Shown: piece by piece, positions 10,301 through 25,300 of the stretch
How positions within the stretch are numbered: the stretch's first letter is position 1
Layout of the letters: every line of letters starts with the position of its first letter
From: Stictocephala bisonia
Lineage: Eukaryota; Arthropoda; Insecta; Hemiptera; Membracidae
DNA length: 64,000 bases
Assembly (NCBI GenBank): GCA_035578905.1
Contig: JAQJVL010000152.1
Span: 558,001-622,000 of the forward strand
Direction: 5' to 3'
Program-made: the position numbers and the translations under genes
Notes under the pieces: model-generated
The model's database searches: none
Told to the model about the DNA's origin: nothing
The model's input: only the letters and a program-made list of their open reading frames with translations

Positions 10301-13300
10301 TTGTTCAAAGTTATAATACTGTTTATTTGGATATACAAGTTTCTGTCACAGAAGATAAAGCCAAGAAGCACATTGATAGCTGCTCCTGACCCACCCGCCC
10401 ACCCATACTGGCTCAATGGCTCTGTCGAGTTGGAACTGGGAGTTCCAAATGTTGTAGCGGAACTGTTGCGGTTACGAGCGTGAAACAATACCAACGAGAC
10501 AGTTCCAGTTACTCTGACCCACCTCTACCGCTGCTACAGTACGGCTTGGTGATGCCTACTCTATTTGTATTACTTGCTCTGTGCTGGGATTTGTGTATTT
10601 TCAAGACGGTATCTGAAATAATAAATAAGAAGAAACTCCAATGAACATTTAAACACTCTTGTACAGAGTAGCGAGTGTCATTCCCACATAGCAAAAGTGT
10701 CATTATTTCGTTTTGATCAATTATACCTCTCAAATATTTAATTTCATACAATGCGCATTTGTTATACGTATTGCAGTATACGGAACATTGCAGTATTGAT
10801 TGGTGAATGTTGGCTCTGAAATTTTGAGATCTTTCATTATTACCAGAGAACAACTCTTTCAATTCTTCAAGTGTAGTAGAGTGTGGAAGTTTAAATTTTC
10901 CATCATAGCAACAGACAGTGAACTTTCCAGCTGTATTCTTCTCAGGTTTAAAATACAATGCTGAGCAATACTGTCAAACTCCCTCAAGACCACCTACAGA
11001 GTAAGTACTGACATCTGGAGTAGCATCAGAGGTTTCTGATGCTACTCCAGATGTCAATTGCGGTTGCACACTCTCCTACTCTTTTTGGACTTTGGCCTTT
11101 GCCTCACGGCGGCCAGTCAAAGTGGTCTTGCCTTTAGTCCTCTTAATGTCAGTATCAACAACTACAGAACTTATCAAGTTTCCCTCATAGGTTTTCTATA
11201 ACTATCCTTCAAGACACACCTATAATACCCATTATCTATGTTTCCAGAGAATAACAAGTCATAATAGTCCCCCCAGAACCATAATTAGCAATTATGTCAC
11301 CATTTTCCTGATAAACTCTAAACAAACAATTTGGAAATACTGTAGCTCAATCACACTCTGAAGTTCAGCGTATCCTGCATACTGGCCGTTGCCACTCATT
11401 ACACGCTTATAATCAGTGGCATTTTTAATACTTTGCCCATATGTTTCATCCCCAAGAATAAAACTTTTAAATTAATGCCACCTAATAGCAATGTGATCAA
11501 TAGCAGTCAAACGGACCTCATGGTGTCTATCTACAGTTCTAAATAAGCAATGAGAGATTGCGCAAAATAAACAGTCACCCAGAATCACTTTAAAATTGTT
11601 GATGATTGAGGAACCACACATCATTAAATTAGGATTAGCTGGTGGAGGTACCAGTCGTCTTCTTTTAGAGGAAGAAGGATGAGATGTCATCAAATCAGCA
11701 TCATCAGGGCATTGTCTTTTTCTTGTGGTTAAACGACCACATGTCATCAAATTAGATCCTTCACTCTCCAATTTCGGTTTTTCACTATTCCTGTGAGCAT
11801 CTTTGTTTTCCTTCCAAGACCCATAATTAAAAGTACAAAATACTCACAAAACTTGTAAAGTAATTAAAAAATGAATAAAGTGGCGGACCAACAACTACAT
11901 TAAACGCATGAATAAATAGCATATAAAAAAAAAACAGGTTAAAATAGTCTGAATGTAAACAAACCTCTTTTGAGATGCCTAATGCACAGCTAAAAATAGC
12001 TTGTTTATTTACGTTCACGACATGAAAAATCTTTTTGAAAAATCAACATTTAAAATTTATTTTAACATTTAGGTCGAATATCCACGTCTAAGTCTCCTCA
12101 GACTCAACCAAATTGAGTATGGAAATAGCTTAAAATAAAGCGCACATTTCACTGAGTGTTCTTAAATCAAAATGAAGTTTGTAGGTTCATTAACAACGGA
12201 GAAACTGAAAAAGAAATGATAACGGTACGTTTCAGATTCCCATAAGAAGTGTATAGGAGGCAAACATTTTTGAGTAAAATGTGAAAAATACCAAAGCTAA
12301 GTAACTTTTAATACTTGATGGCTGATCTGTAAACAAATACCTTTCATTTAAAACCAAAATTAAGGAAATCGGCTGAATGGAACGGCCATTCTGACTGCCA
12401 TTAGATTTTCATACATTTTTTTAATATATAGATACTTGTGTACTTTCATTATATTTACAATTTTTTTGTTGTGAATTATGGCATACAATATGGCAAATGA
12501 GCCATTTTCAAGTGAAGACGAATGTGATGATTCATTGACTTGATGACCAAGATTATTTGAAATTATTTTGTGACCTAACTTATGTTTTTCAATCGTTGTA
12601 ACACACTGCTGGATATACAGGGTGTTTGAAAAGTGTGGGGCAACACTTCAGGAAATGATTAAATAGGTAAAAATAAACAAAAAAGTTCCTATGAAGATGT
12701 GTCTTATCTCGCTTAGTTTGGCGTCTGTCTGTCTATATGTGTGTTTAAAAAAAATACTATATCTCCTAAACGGTATTAGCTAGTTTAGAAACTTGACACA
12801 AATATTCCACTTAACACCACTTAATATACCCTAAAAATATAAAATAATATTTTTACTCTTTTCAAAATGGCGGCTGTTTAAAAATGTTAATGCTAAATTT
12901 TATGAGAACCAAAGAAAAAACAAAACATTGTCATGATACTAATATTTAGCTTAAAAAGAAGCAAATAATTTGGTACTTAATTTTTTACAATCGGACAGTA
13001 AATAATTGAGGAAACATAATTTTTCTGGTTGTGTGCAAAAAGCTTTTGCAACTTTTAAGCTAAATATTAGGTATCGTGACAATGTTTTTGTTTTTGCTTT
13101 GGTTTTCATGAAATTTAGCATTAAAATGTTTAACGGCAGTCATTTTGAAACAGTTAAAAATGTTATTTTATACTTATAGGGTATATTAGGTGGTGTAAAG
13201 TTCAATATCTATGTCAAGTTTCAAAACTATATCTAATACCATATAAGAGATATAGTTTTTTTTAAAACACACATACAGATGCCAAACTAAGCGAGATAAG

Positions 13301-16300
13301 ACATATTTTCATAGGAATTTTTTGTTTATTTTTACTTATTTAATCATTTCCTGAAGTGTTGCCCCACACTTTTCAAACACCTTGTATAAACTTGAAATTA
13401 ACTCAAGTGAAATGTTTAGTGAACAAAAGAATAAGCTCCTAGCAAGCACTGAAGGTGTTAAACTCTTCCACATACTGTAACCCTTGTACTGGCAATGAGC
13501 ATTTGTTTAGTGTGTTGTGCATTTATATGTTTTTGCTGTTTGTTGTGTTAGTGGACTTGACTTCTCAGTTAAATTTGTTGATAACCTATTTTCTTTTATA
13601 CTAACCATCACAATTTGATATATGACAGGAATTTTTTTGTTTGAATTCAATTTGACTGTAGAAAGAAGTGAGATGCCTGAAAACCCGATATGACCATTAC
13701 TAATAATTATCAATACAATTTCATATTGAATTTGGTTCATTACAATTGTACAATTGGTGTTTTGCTAAAATGCATTACAATTTTCATACACTGAAATAAG
13801 ATAAATTAACTAAAAATTAACTTAAGACTCCTATTTTACTATTATATATTTGCAAAATATAAAAAACATAATCAACAGCAAAATATTTACTATAACACTT
13901 ACTACATTCATAACAAATATGGCACAGTTAGCATTGCAATGCTATGCAATTTGCAAACCTAAAAGCAAGCCTCCAAAGTCAGTCTTTAATTTCTTATGAA
14001 GTAAATTACAACTATACTATAAGAAAATGAAAGGTAAGAAATATTAGTATGTCTGTCGAAATAAAAAATGAGACCTGAAAGAATGTTACTAAACACTAAG
14101 CACTCATATTCTACATAAAGGTACTAACCCTAAAATTAGTAAACTTGATGAATAGGGACAGTGACTTTACATAGAATATTCAACTGTGGTGTTTAGCTTG
14201 TTAAAATTACAGAACACAATGTATATTTGACATATAAATTATTACAGCCTCATCACTTTGTACTATTTATCCAATGAAGTGACTACTGTTTGATCCCTCT
14301 GCAGTATAAAGTATAAAGCGTCAATAATTTATTTTAATCAGTATGATGGTTGACAACCCAGTCATATCTACACCCTCAACAGACAATCTAGACCCTCAAC
14401 ACGTATGGAGGCAAGGGGAAGAAAGTGTAGAGGACTGTTGGCTTGAAATAGATTGAATTTTTTTAGAACAATTGATGAGGTTAGGGCTAACAATTCCTCT
14501 CTTGCACCTAAACATTAAATTATTACACCTAACCTCCCTTACACGTACAGTGATATCGACCCACCCACCCTCCCTTACAACTAAAGTGGTATTGACCCAC
14601 CCACCCTCCCTTACACATACAGTGATATCGACCCACCCACCAACCCTTACACGTACAGTGCTATTGACCCACCCACCCTCCCTTACACGTACAGTGATAT
14701 CGTGTATTACTATATTTTTGACAAATATGTGTGGGTTAATTTTGTCGCTCATACAGCTAAGTGGGGAGCATACAAGTCATTTATACCCATGCTTTCAACA
14801 TTCTGTGAATTCTCTACCTATACCTGGCACGTGTGTGTGGAATGATTTCTTTGTAAATACTGATTGCAAATAAATAACATGTCATAGAAGGTACAATAAG
14901 CACAAGGAGGTAAATATTATAGTGATCAATTTCGATAATTTACACTTTTGGTATATAAACACCACAAACCATATTTGTACCTTCTTGTACTTATATTGTA
15001 TTCAATTTGAGTTGACAACATTTCAATTGTTTGCTATCTCTAAAAAATTTAATACGCTAATCAAGAACCTCTGTCGATGTTTTTGAAATTCCATGCATCT
15101 ATCAATTTTTCTCAAAGTATTAACTTTTTCATAGCATGTGAACAGTAGAAAGATATTTCTACTTATAAATAGGACACTCTTAAATAAGTATCCTTAAATT
15201 TGTATGCCTAGATTCATAAATTCAAGACGTGTGTTTAATTTCTGCATTAAAACAGATTTATTGTAAAATTACATTTAAATGTGCAAAGCAGACAAGAGTC
15301 AGGAATGTCAGATCAAGTATTGAGAATGCAAATTTTCAGGTTTTAGTAGGTGTAATCAGCAATACATGTTTTTAAAGCATCTCCATACGAAAAAAAACCA
15401 AGACTAAACTGAGGAGAGATTACTAGTCTCTGATCACTCTGGCCTGCATGTCATTCATTTTGTTCATTCATTTCTAAAAAAATCATTAAAAAATCCTATG
15501 ATTCAGTTTTCCAATAATTCTTGTTACTAACAGAATCAGAGAATATAATGACATCTTAAAACATGTACAGGAATGTTACTGTTTTTTTATTGATCAAAGC
15601 ATAAACAACAAATTAAAATTATTCACTAAACATATAAAGCTATTAAAATATTTAAACTGAAGAAACATTTTATCAATCATTCAACCTATATTCAACTACA
15701 TCCATTTTAACCCCTTAACAGATTGTTAAATTTGATGACTACGAAAGACGGTCAAGGACGTGGAAATATTAATGAAATAAAAAAACAGCTGTTGTCAATT
15801 ACGAGAAATATTCAGTGTGGGACTACAGTGAACACCATCCAGCGGGAAAACAGCACACTACGTCTAGCTAACTCGACAGACAATGAAATAAATCGAGACA
15901 GATATGTTCAAGTTTACTCGTCAACGGCCATTATTTAGCCCATAGCTGCCGTCGAGTTAACTCAATAAAAGCCGGTAAGGAGTTAAATACAAACAATAAA
16001 ATATATTTTATGACGTTTAAGGTCATTTAAGTAATCAGCTTGATTTTCAGTTTAAATAATTGTAAGAAAATGAAACACCACCAGTTGTTGGGTAAGGAAC
16101 ATAATACATAAAATTTATTGTATTTTAGCATAAAATAGTATCAGTAATTTAATGCTCTTAAGTGATAAGTGTGGTCATTTGAGAAGAACATGAAAATGTA
16201 CATGAAGTATTTTCTGAGGGGAAGGAAAGCTCTAAGGCCGTTCCTATATTGTACTGCAACCTTAGGTTTATTGTGCTCCTCTGTTACCTACAAGAATGGG

Positions 16301-19300
16301 TTACCTATTCCAAGCGGCTATACAATTTTTTCCCCAGCCGCTAGGGATTTTTTTACTAGAGTACCTTCATATAGACTTTACCATTAATAGGAGGTAATTA
16401 ATAGCTACCACCTTGCAACGGTGTATGGTGGCTACTGACCCACCCACGCATACAAGCACGGTGTTACTGACCCACCCGCCCGCCCATACAAGCACGGTGT
16501 TACTGACCCACCCGCCCGCCCATACAAGCACGGTGTTACTGACCCACCCGCCCGCCCATACAAGCACGGTGTTACTGACCCACCCGCCCGCCCATACAAG
16601 CACGGTGTTAACATAAGCATCCATTTTTGTTACTACCATAATGTTTCATTTAGTCGTTTCTGTTAAGTTTCTATGCTCAAATAACGTAACATTTAAAAAT
16701 AATTACTTTTATAGGTAATGTAAGTGTGAAATTTTATAAAATTGTGCAGAAAATTGGACTAGAGTGAATCTTTGGTTTTCTATTAACTTATCTCTATTGC
16801 ATTGATCAAATCATCACAATCAAAGTTTGGAGACTACTTAATTTTTCATCATATAGGTTTTGATGATCTTTATCGAAATGATACAGCTACAGTCCAGCCA
16901 TTATAACTTTACCTCTGAGGTTTGCAGGCTAAACTGGAAAATCGACATAGGCAACGTCGCATCCAGGCCGCCACAGCTCTCCTCTAAATTTTACATCCAG
17001 TGACTCACAATTGGGAAGAATGTAGGAAGGTACAAATTTATTTTTTTTAAATGGGAATTAAAATCCTTTTAGTGTTTAGCTAGGAAGTACTTTTTTTCTG
17101 TTTACAAATATCAAAAAAAGAAATCAATTGGACAATTTTAACTAATAAAAACCGTCAGGCCTTAGTTGTGCTTTACCTAGACCGGAAACAAATTAGCCAT
17201 GGGACAGGAAGGAGCCAAGCGCTCAAGATATACTGTTGCCATGTTGTGCTCCCTTCAGAGGTAAAGTTAGAAGGGCTGGAGTATAGTTCTTTACCATTAA
17301 ACTCACTCAAAGCACTTTATCCAAGTTGATGCTGGAGTTGTACCACTTTAATTAAGTAATCCAAAACACAATTGCATTGTTCAGATTGATTTTCAGCTTG
17401 AGTAGAAATAAATAATCTGAACATACGTTTTAGCTGAACAATTACTAGTACTCAACTCATGTCCCATCACTCATTTTAAATTGATTAAAAATTATTAATG
17501 GTGTAAATAAAGTGAAACCAGCTTACTAAATTGAATTAATCAAATTGCACTGAGTTTTTGTATATAACATGCAAGTGTAGAGTTGTAACAGTAGTGCTGC
17601 ATTGGTGACATTTTTGGCTACGGACTCACATTCTGAACGTACAATTCTAAGTGATCTATGAAGTTGAAAAAAATACTATTACTACATGAACAGATAATAT
17701 TTTATATAAATTATTACATAAGCTGCTATTTATACTAAACAGAATATGTGTGCTATGATAAGCGGTAACTAGCACTTAGAACAGGACAATTTTTACCTAG
17801 CCAAAATTGGATAACTAGTTACAATACTTTCTAAAAGAAACCTTCAATATTTGCTGCAATATTTATGAACATTTGGTTCAGCTAAGTGGCTTTGTAAAGT
17901 GACAAAAACATGGAACCGTAATAAACAGTACCATAAATAAAAAATTTACAACATTAAATAACCATCAATAAATGAGTGCAGCAACATACACCTACTATCA
18001 GTTGTACCTGACACAATTGGTTAATACAGAGCAACAAACGCCTACTATCAGTTGTACCTGACCTAATTGGTTTAAATACAGAGCAACAAACGCCTACTAT
18101 CAGTTGTACCTGACCTAATTGGTTTAAATACCGAACAACAAATGCCTACTATCAGTTGTACCTGACCTAATTGGTTTAAATACAGAGCAACAAACGCCTA
18201 CTATCAGTTGTACCTGACCTAATTGGTTTAAATACAGAGCAACAAACGCCTACTGTCAGTTGTACGTGACACAAGTGGTTGAAAACTATATAATTTTATA
18301 ATTTACACAATCCTAACTGTGGTACAATTTTAAAAATCCTGTATAATAATGGAATTGATTGTCTTTTGACTGACCAATTAATTGATTATTTATTTCTTTG
18401 GGTAAAGTGACACTGCATTACTACCGGGTAACAAATTAAATCAATAAAATTATCTCAATAATTGAATACATTAAATAAATCAAAATATATATAATTCAAT
18501 TACAAACAATTGTTACTCACAGTTGGATGTCATATAAAGCCAGGAAACTCTACCGGTATTTGATTAAAGTTCATAACCAATAAAGTTCATTCATTTCCCT
18601 CATAATTTCCACAAATTAAATATTAAGCAATTAACAATTACTTTTCAGTATAGCATTAGTACAGAAACACTAAAGAATATAACCTTCCACTTTTATTCTA
18701 CCATGAATAACAAATTAATGAATGTTCTTTCCTTCAGAATTGAACAAATAATGTTCACGCAAAACATACAAGACATAGGAAAACCAATCATTTGTCACTG
18801 TCAATTGTGCTTTGTCACCATCAATATACTAGGCTATATACATCTGTAAAATCATATAAACAAAAAATTGTCTTAAATGTTTCACCATACAGTAAATTAA
18901 ATAATAATTAATCTATATGCACTCTTTTTACCTATGCATTGAACACTATACTCTGCTTGCACAATTGAAGCATGGCAATTTTTTTCTTTGCCAATTCCAT
19001 TCCTTAAAATGAAATTCAAGTAAGAAGCTATTGCACAAAAAGCAAGTGTTAAAGCAAAGGAAGCTGAAAGAGTGAATCTAAACCATGGCATGACTGACCT
19101 CAGCCCTAGGCTCCGAAACCACCCACTACAACAAGAAATTATAGGAAAAGTCATAAATTTCATGTCATTAACATATTAGCAAAGAGATTTGTCAATAAAA
19201 ATACTTTCTTATTTTTAATGCTAATTTCTAAAACATACATATACCTGCTTTTTAAATGACAGAGATTTTTTAAAGATATGCTAAAACATTAACAGAGCCT

Positions 19301-22300
19301 ATTGATGAAGATAAAGGAAAATATATTGTGGCCATATGGGCTGGTTAAAAAACCAAATATTTCTAAGCACATAGTTGGTTAAACATTGCTTCAACTCTTC
19401 CCAAGCATATGATAGATATTACGACATTTGGAAGTGGGTAAAAATTTATGTCAGTGAGTGAGTGATCCCAATTCAGCAGTATATTATGATATGTGAACCT
19501 CATATTGACGGAGTTACACAGTAACAAGTAAATATGGGTTGCTAATCCTAGAATAATATATGTGATTGTAAGTATATTAATTATATACCTGAAGAACTAT
19601 TACCACATCAATAGTCAAATTTGTATTACACGTTCTAAAGACGATTATAATTGTTTACAATGATTTTCAAACTAATAACAAAAAAAGCTCGTATTGGTTA
19701 AAAACATAAACAATAATCTGTAAAAACTTTAATGTTTGATTTTTAAATTTTCCTACACTGAAAACTAGTCCAGAAACTAACATTATGTTTATTTTGATTT
19801 CTGTTAATCAAACAAATAACAAGAAATAACACATTTCATGTTATTTTATGTTTATTTTCAAAGTCTATGAAAATAAACATAAAAATGTTAAACTACTTTT
19901 GAAGAGTGAACCATGACTGAACGTGTTCTTTAAACCAAAAACAGTTCCATCTGAAAGTAATACAAATTTAAATATATTTTTTCTGGAGGGACAACTGAGA
20001 GACTGTCCCAGAGGCCTGGAGCCAAATTGTAATTCAAATTTCAAAATCTTATTACAAATTTCAAATTGCTTTAATGGTCTCTGGCAAAAATATGTGCAAA
20101 TTTGAAATTGGTGGTTGATCACTTAAGGGGTTATACAACACTGGTAAAATGTGCACACAATCAGTTGTGGTTTGTAACATTGCCCAAATGTGATTTTCAC
20201 AATGTTTGTATATTTTACATTGAAAGGAATAATAGACCTTTCAATATATTTGATTTGTAGACTTAGATTATAGAACGGCAATATTTTCATATTGAAAGGA
20301 GTAAGAACAGATCCTTGTGGCTGTCAATCGTTAAGGTGTATAAAAGAACTAAGAGTTAACATAATTAGGATAAAATGTATATTATTCGAAAGGTATCAAT
20401 ATTTTGTATCAAACATTTATTTCATTTTTTAATTAATATATGAAAATTGTTTTCACACTCATGTTTAGCAATGGAAAACTAAAGAATTTAAAGAGACTTT
20501 TGAATATTATTTTCTATGTTTTATCCAATAATAATATTTAGAAATTTATATGATTTCTAATATAATAAAATTCACAGCACACTTCTTAGAATCACCTATG
20601 GAACGTGTAATACACATATTTTTTTTTAAATCGGTTTTCCAGAATTTTACTGATTCTGTTTAAATACACGGTGTAAACACATGATTTCCTATGAAAATCC
20701 ACCAGACATTCTTATTTTACTGCTTATCCACTTTTTCGACCTCTAGTCAGATCTGAAACACAAAATTGACTGTTTCTACTGTTCAATCCATATTAAATAG
20801 CATTTTAACATGTAATAAAAATTAAATTGATAAGGAGATTCAAAATTATTATGACTGAGACATACAATCAAGTTGTAAATACTGTTTTTAAGCTATTATA
20901 TGTAAAGATAGTATAATATTGAATTTTAATGTATAAATAAGGTGAATTATGATCCCTGCTAACAAGCATTTCTAAACCTAGAGGAGCCAATGTTTTGTAT
21001 ATTTGTTTAATAAACATTTTATATACTAACTATCCTGTACCTATTTCTTGTCTTTGGCCAACATTAATTACTTATTCATGATAATCATAATCATCTTGGG
21101 AAGGGTTAGGTTAGGTTAGGTTAGGTTAGGTTAGGTTAGTCATTTCCTCTACCAACATTATCAATAGTAAGTGAAGGTCTCAAGGTTCCATATTGGGACC
21201 ATTACTTATTAGCGTTCCACAAAAACAATATAATGTAAGTGGGACACTTCCTTCTTTGTCAATATAAAAATTAGGAAACAATAGCTTACAATGAATAAAA
21301 ACGCAATTTTGAAGAACCACTTTTTGGACATTTTAAAGTACAAAGTACACTTTTCTGTAATACATATTAAGCCTAATTGACACATCTTTGATTAATATTT
21401 ACTAATAAAATTTAACCCGTGGAACTTGAGTGAACAGCAACTATGGGAGTCATGTTTTCTATAACAGCTCTCACTTTGCCAAGGTAAGGTTACCCAGTCC
21501 ATATGATACGAGCACTGCTGGGGTTCACTCTACTCCTAACCACTCTGCCAACTCAGCAATATCACAGCAGTTGTGTCAGTTACTTTTGAAAATTAAAATT
21601 ATATGTACAATAGTACTATAAACATAAAACTTCTCTTCTTATCACACATATATCTCTTTTATAAATAAAACTACTGTCAGTGAGTTTTTGCTAAAACATT
21701 AAATACTCAGATAATTATCAGTTGCAACACATCTTAATAATTACTAATTAAAATAACTGTATGAATTCCAACAGTACGAATTGTCAATAACAACAATCTT
21801 ATCAAATAAAAATTAACTAATAAATACATTATATTTGTGGTATTTCACAATAAAGAGACTTCAGACTGCTAAGAAAAACTGATAATCAAATAATAAAACC
21901 CTCTGATTGTAATTACAAACCGTTTCTTTAACCCTCACACTGGCATCGCCCAAAAATTGGGTGATAACTAGCAATCTGAGCCTGGCAACGCCCGAAACTC
22001 AGGTGATGTTGCACGCGGCCAATTATTAATTTATTATAAAATGTGTGATGCCGTAATTGATGTAATTGTCATGTACAATTAGATAGAGAGAAACATTGAT
22101 CAATTGTTGACATACAAAACGTGTTCATTTATACAAAAACACATTTATAATAAATTGTTGAAAAATAGTTTTACCATAGAAACAAAATTTGGCATTCGCA
22201 CATTGTTGCAGTTATTTGACAACCAATCGTAACATACATAAGTATGCAATATCTAACCATATATTTTCTAAAACTAGATAAGATTTAGAATTTTATGGAT

Positions 22301-25300
22301 ATCTTCAACATCTATTAGCACTACGGTATAAACATTTTCAGAAGGCAGTCCCCCTGTTTTTTGGTTTTATAAAATGACAACTCTTATTTTATAAAAATAA
22401 AAACAAAATTCATCATAACATCCCACATTTTGTTTATTAAAGTATTCTTTTGACATTAATGAATAAAATTACATATAATACACCACTATGAATATTATAT
22501 TTATATTTTTTATAGATTTTAGAAAATATGCTTGCATTATGCATGAATATGACCTGCCAGTACAGGAATGTTTGCCTACCAGGTTTAGTGTTAATAACAC
22601 CTACTAAAGAACACTTGACAGTTTCCAAATATATATATGTAAAGTGAAGTACAGAGCAATGTTGGTGTTCAGTTTCCTTTGTCAATCCTGTGCATTCTGT
22701 GTGAAACAAGTACCGGGGGATACAAATTACCCCTTCCACTTGGGTTTGTTTGATATCCTTTCATACCAATCCACATATAGATTTCACACAATTATGCTTG
22801 AATAAATATTATATGGAATATTAAATGTAGGATATAAAACCACGGGGAAAGCTTTACAATTGATTATTTTGTTAGTTTTGGTACGATAGTTTATTTAAGT
22901 AAGAAAATGAAGATTTCACTGAAATGGCTTTGCTTCTAGATTATTTTAACAGTTATTATTAATGCATAATTAATTAATAATTGATGATAGTTAATTAACA
23001 AAGACTATACACACTACACTACCTGGTTGCGATGTTTTACATATAGAGGAATGGTGGAGAGACAGAGGGAGATAAAAAGTTTAGTAAACATTCTGTCCTG
23101 ACGGTAACACTGAACTGGAAGAGCTAAGCAGTAATTATTGAAAATATGAAATTGGAAGTTGAATAAAAAGAAAATAGAAAATAATGTTCGAGACGATAAA
23201 CAAACAAATCTTAAAAATTTGATAAAGAACAAAATAAGTATGCTTTTAAGACTTGTAATACTATATCCAACATTTTACACCCAAATATTGAAAGTGAAGA
23301 TAAATTAAATAATTCAGGAATATATAGGATTAACTGTAATGATTGTAATATGTTTTACATAGGTCAGACTGTAAATGTTAACAAAAGATAAAAAACTATG
23401 CTTCTGCTTTTAAAAATAAAAAGCCTGAAAGATCTAATGTAGCAAAACATCTTCTGAATTGTACCCACAGTTTAAATAAAATAGATGAAAATGTAGATAT
23501 TCTAAAAGGGTAGGATTATGAATGCATGGGAAGTTATTTATTTTTAAAGAAAAATGTAAGGATCGAGATAAACTAATAATGAACAGATTAATTTTTATTC
23601 CGAAATAGTTTTTAATAATGTATTTTCAACGATTAAAAGAACAGTAACAGCTAATAGGAATTAGCCAATAATATCACAGTAGCCGCCATTTCGACATTTC
23701 CAGCCAATAGGGTGACGTGGTTGTAGGCCTGTAAATTGAATTGTTAACATCATTTTCCATTCTTTTGTGAATCCCTCGAGTCTGAGGAAGGTGAGTGTGG
23801 TTTACCGAAATCGATCATCATAATATTTGTGCATTTTGTGCTTATATAGTAATAAATTTGTGTTGTGTGACGTTCACTTATACTGTATTTGTACCAACAC
23901 GTATTATGCTAATTAAAAACTATTTGAAAATATTTATTGAAAACTGCATTGAAAGACTATAGTGATACGAGAAATTGAAAAATAAATAACATGAACTTGT
24001 TTTTATTACCATAGAAATTAACCTTTTAATACTATAACATCAGTCACAAACTTTTAGTTTTCTAGATTTACAAAAGAATAAAGGAATTAATATTTTTACA
24101 AAGTTACAGAATGTTTCTTTCAGTATTTTGTATTACTTTAACTCTTTCAGTGCTATGGAATGATATACTGTTGTTGCATAACTAAAATATTTCAGCCGCA
24201 AATTTCGCAGTATTTTTAACACAAATTACAGCACAAATGACACTATGATAAATTTAGTACAACAGTAATTGATTTGTAATATTATCATAAATTAATTACG
24301 AAAGGCAACATGATTAAAAAAGCACTGACGCTTGATAACTCTGTCATAACAGCTGACGTGAAGTTGGCATGACTTTGTTGTTGTTATTACAGTACCACTT
24401 TCTGGTTAGTTGATTGTTTAAGTCTGAGTTTTATTTACTTGAATTTTAATTTTATTTCAAATTAGACGCAATGAATGGCGAAAAACTGACAATATCCCGA
24501 GCAAGTGAAAACATCATAATAGTATCTGCAAGAGCATTTCAATAGGACAAGGTCTAAATACAGTATTTATATTCCTCAATGTAAATATTTATGTATTTCT
24601 TCAAAATTGTATATTTTTATTCTATACAATACAAAACCATAACCGACAACAAACAATTGACAGTATAGTTATAATTGTAATGTTACTGACTGTGCTATAA
24701 CCAGTACCCTAATATTTTCTACCATTTTTTGCATTTTGTAGAAAAAAGTGATTATTTTATAAATTAACCAAAAATTAACATATAGATGTAAAACGTTCAA
24801 TATATAATCAAAATTAGATGTACTTTTGAAATATATTATAATGAATATCAATTTTTTAGGCTAGATATGTTTTTGGGTCAAAAAGTAACTTTTTAATTTA
24901 TTTTATCTAAATTGTTGTGTATATACATACATTACATTACATTACATACATTAAATTGACAAGTCATTAGACTATAAAATAAAAAAATAAATATGACAAA
25001 ACCTAAATTTACAAAGCAAGTTATGAATTATCTCGTGAACTCTTACAAAATTACTATTTTGTGTGTAGCACTTCTGGGATACAACTAGCAAAAACCCTTG
25101 CACTTCTCAGATTAAAAGTTAAAAATTGTCTAGCACTCAGGATTAAGTAAAATTGTGTATAGTATTATAGTGATAGAGTATCTCCAATATATTTTATTGA
25201 TTTTACAAACAAAAATTGTAACGCAGTAAAAATGGTCTTTAATGGTAACTCTCCATTCCACAGTAAACAATACAGAGCAGATACTTATATAAATATTTAC

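Larger units (their letters stand above)
8400..12432 (-). mobile_element. Helitron (minus strand), decayed and internally deleted
   Basis: The 5' end on the minus strand reads A|TCTATATATTAAAAAAATG starting at 12432; the leading TC after an A fits Helitron insertion between A and T. Along the minus strand come an OTU protease region (11.66-11.19 kb), a Helitron-like N-terminal block (10.95-10.80 kb) and Pif1-type helicase motifs (9.53-8.52 kb). The HUH Rep nuclease expected between the last two is absent; that interval holds a GC-rich minisatellite. Helitrons move by rolling-circle replication. The 3' CTRR and hairpin were not located, so the left limit is approximate. Confidence 0.8.

Noticed and set aside
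17991..18280. Regular repeats considered as a CRISPR array
   Set aside because: The copies are directly tandem with no unique spacers, and the window is eukaryotic.
18897..19163. Minus-strand frame with hydrophobic stretch, considered as an EPG5 exon
   Set aside because: EPG5 exons G and H join directly in phase and in homology across this place, and the sequence does not match EPG5.
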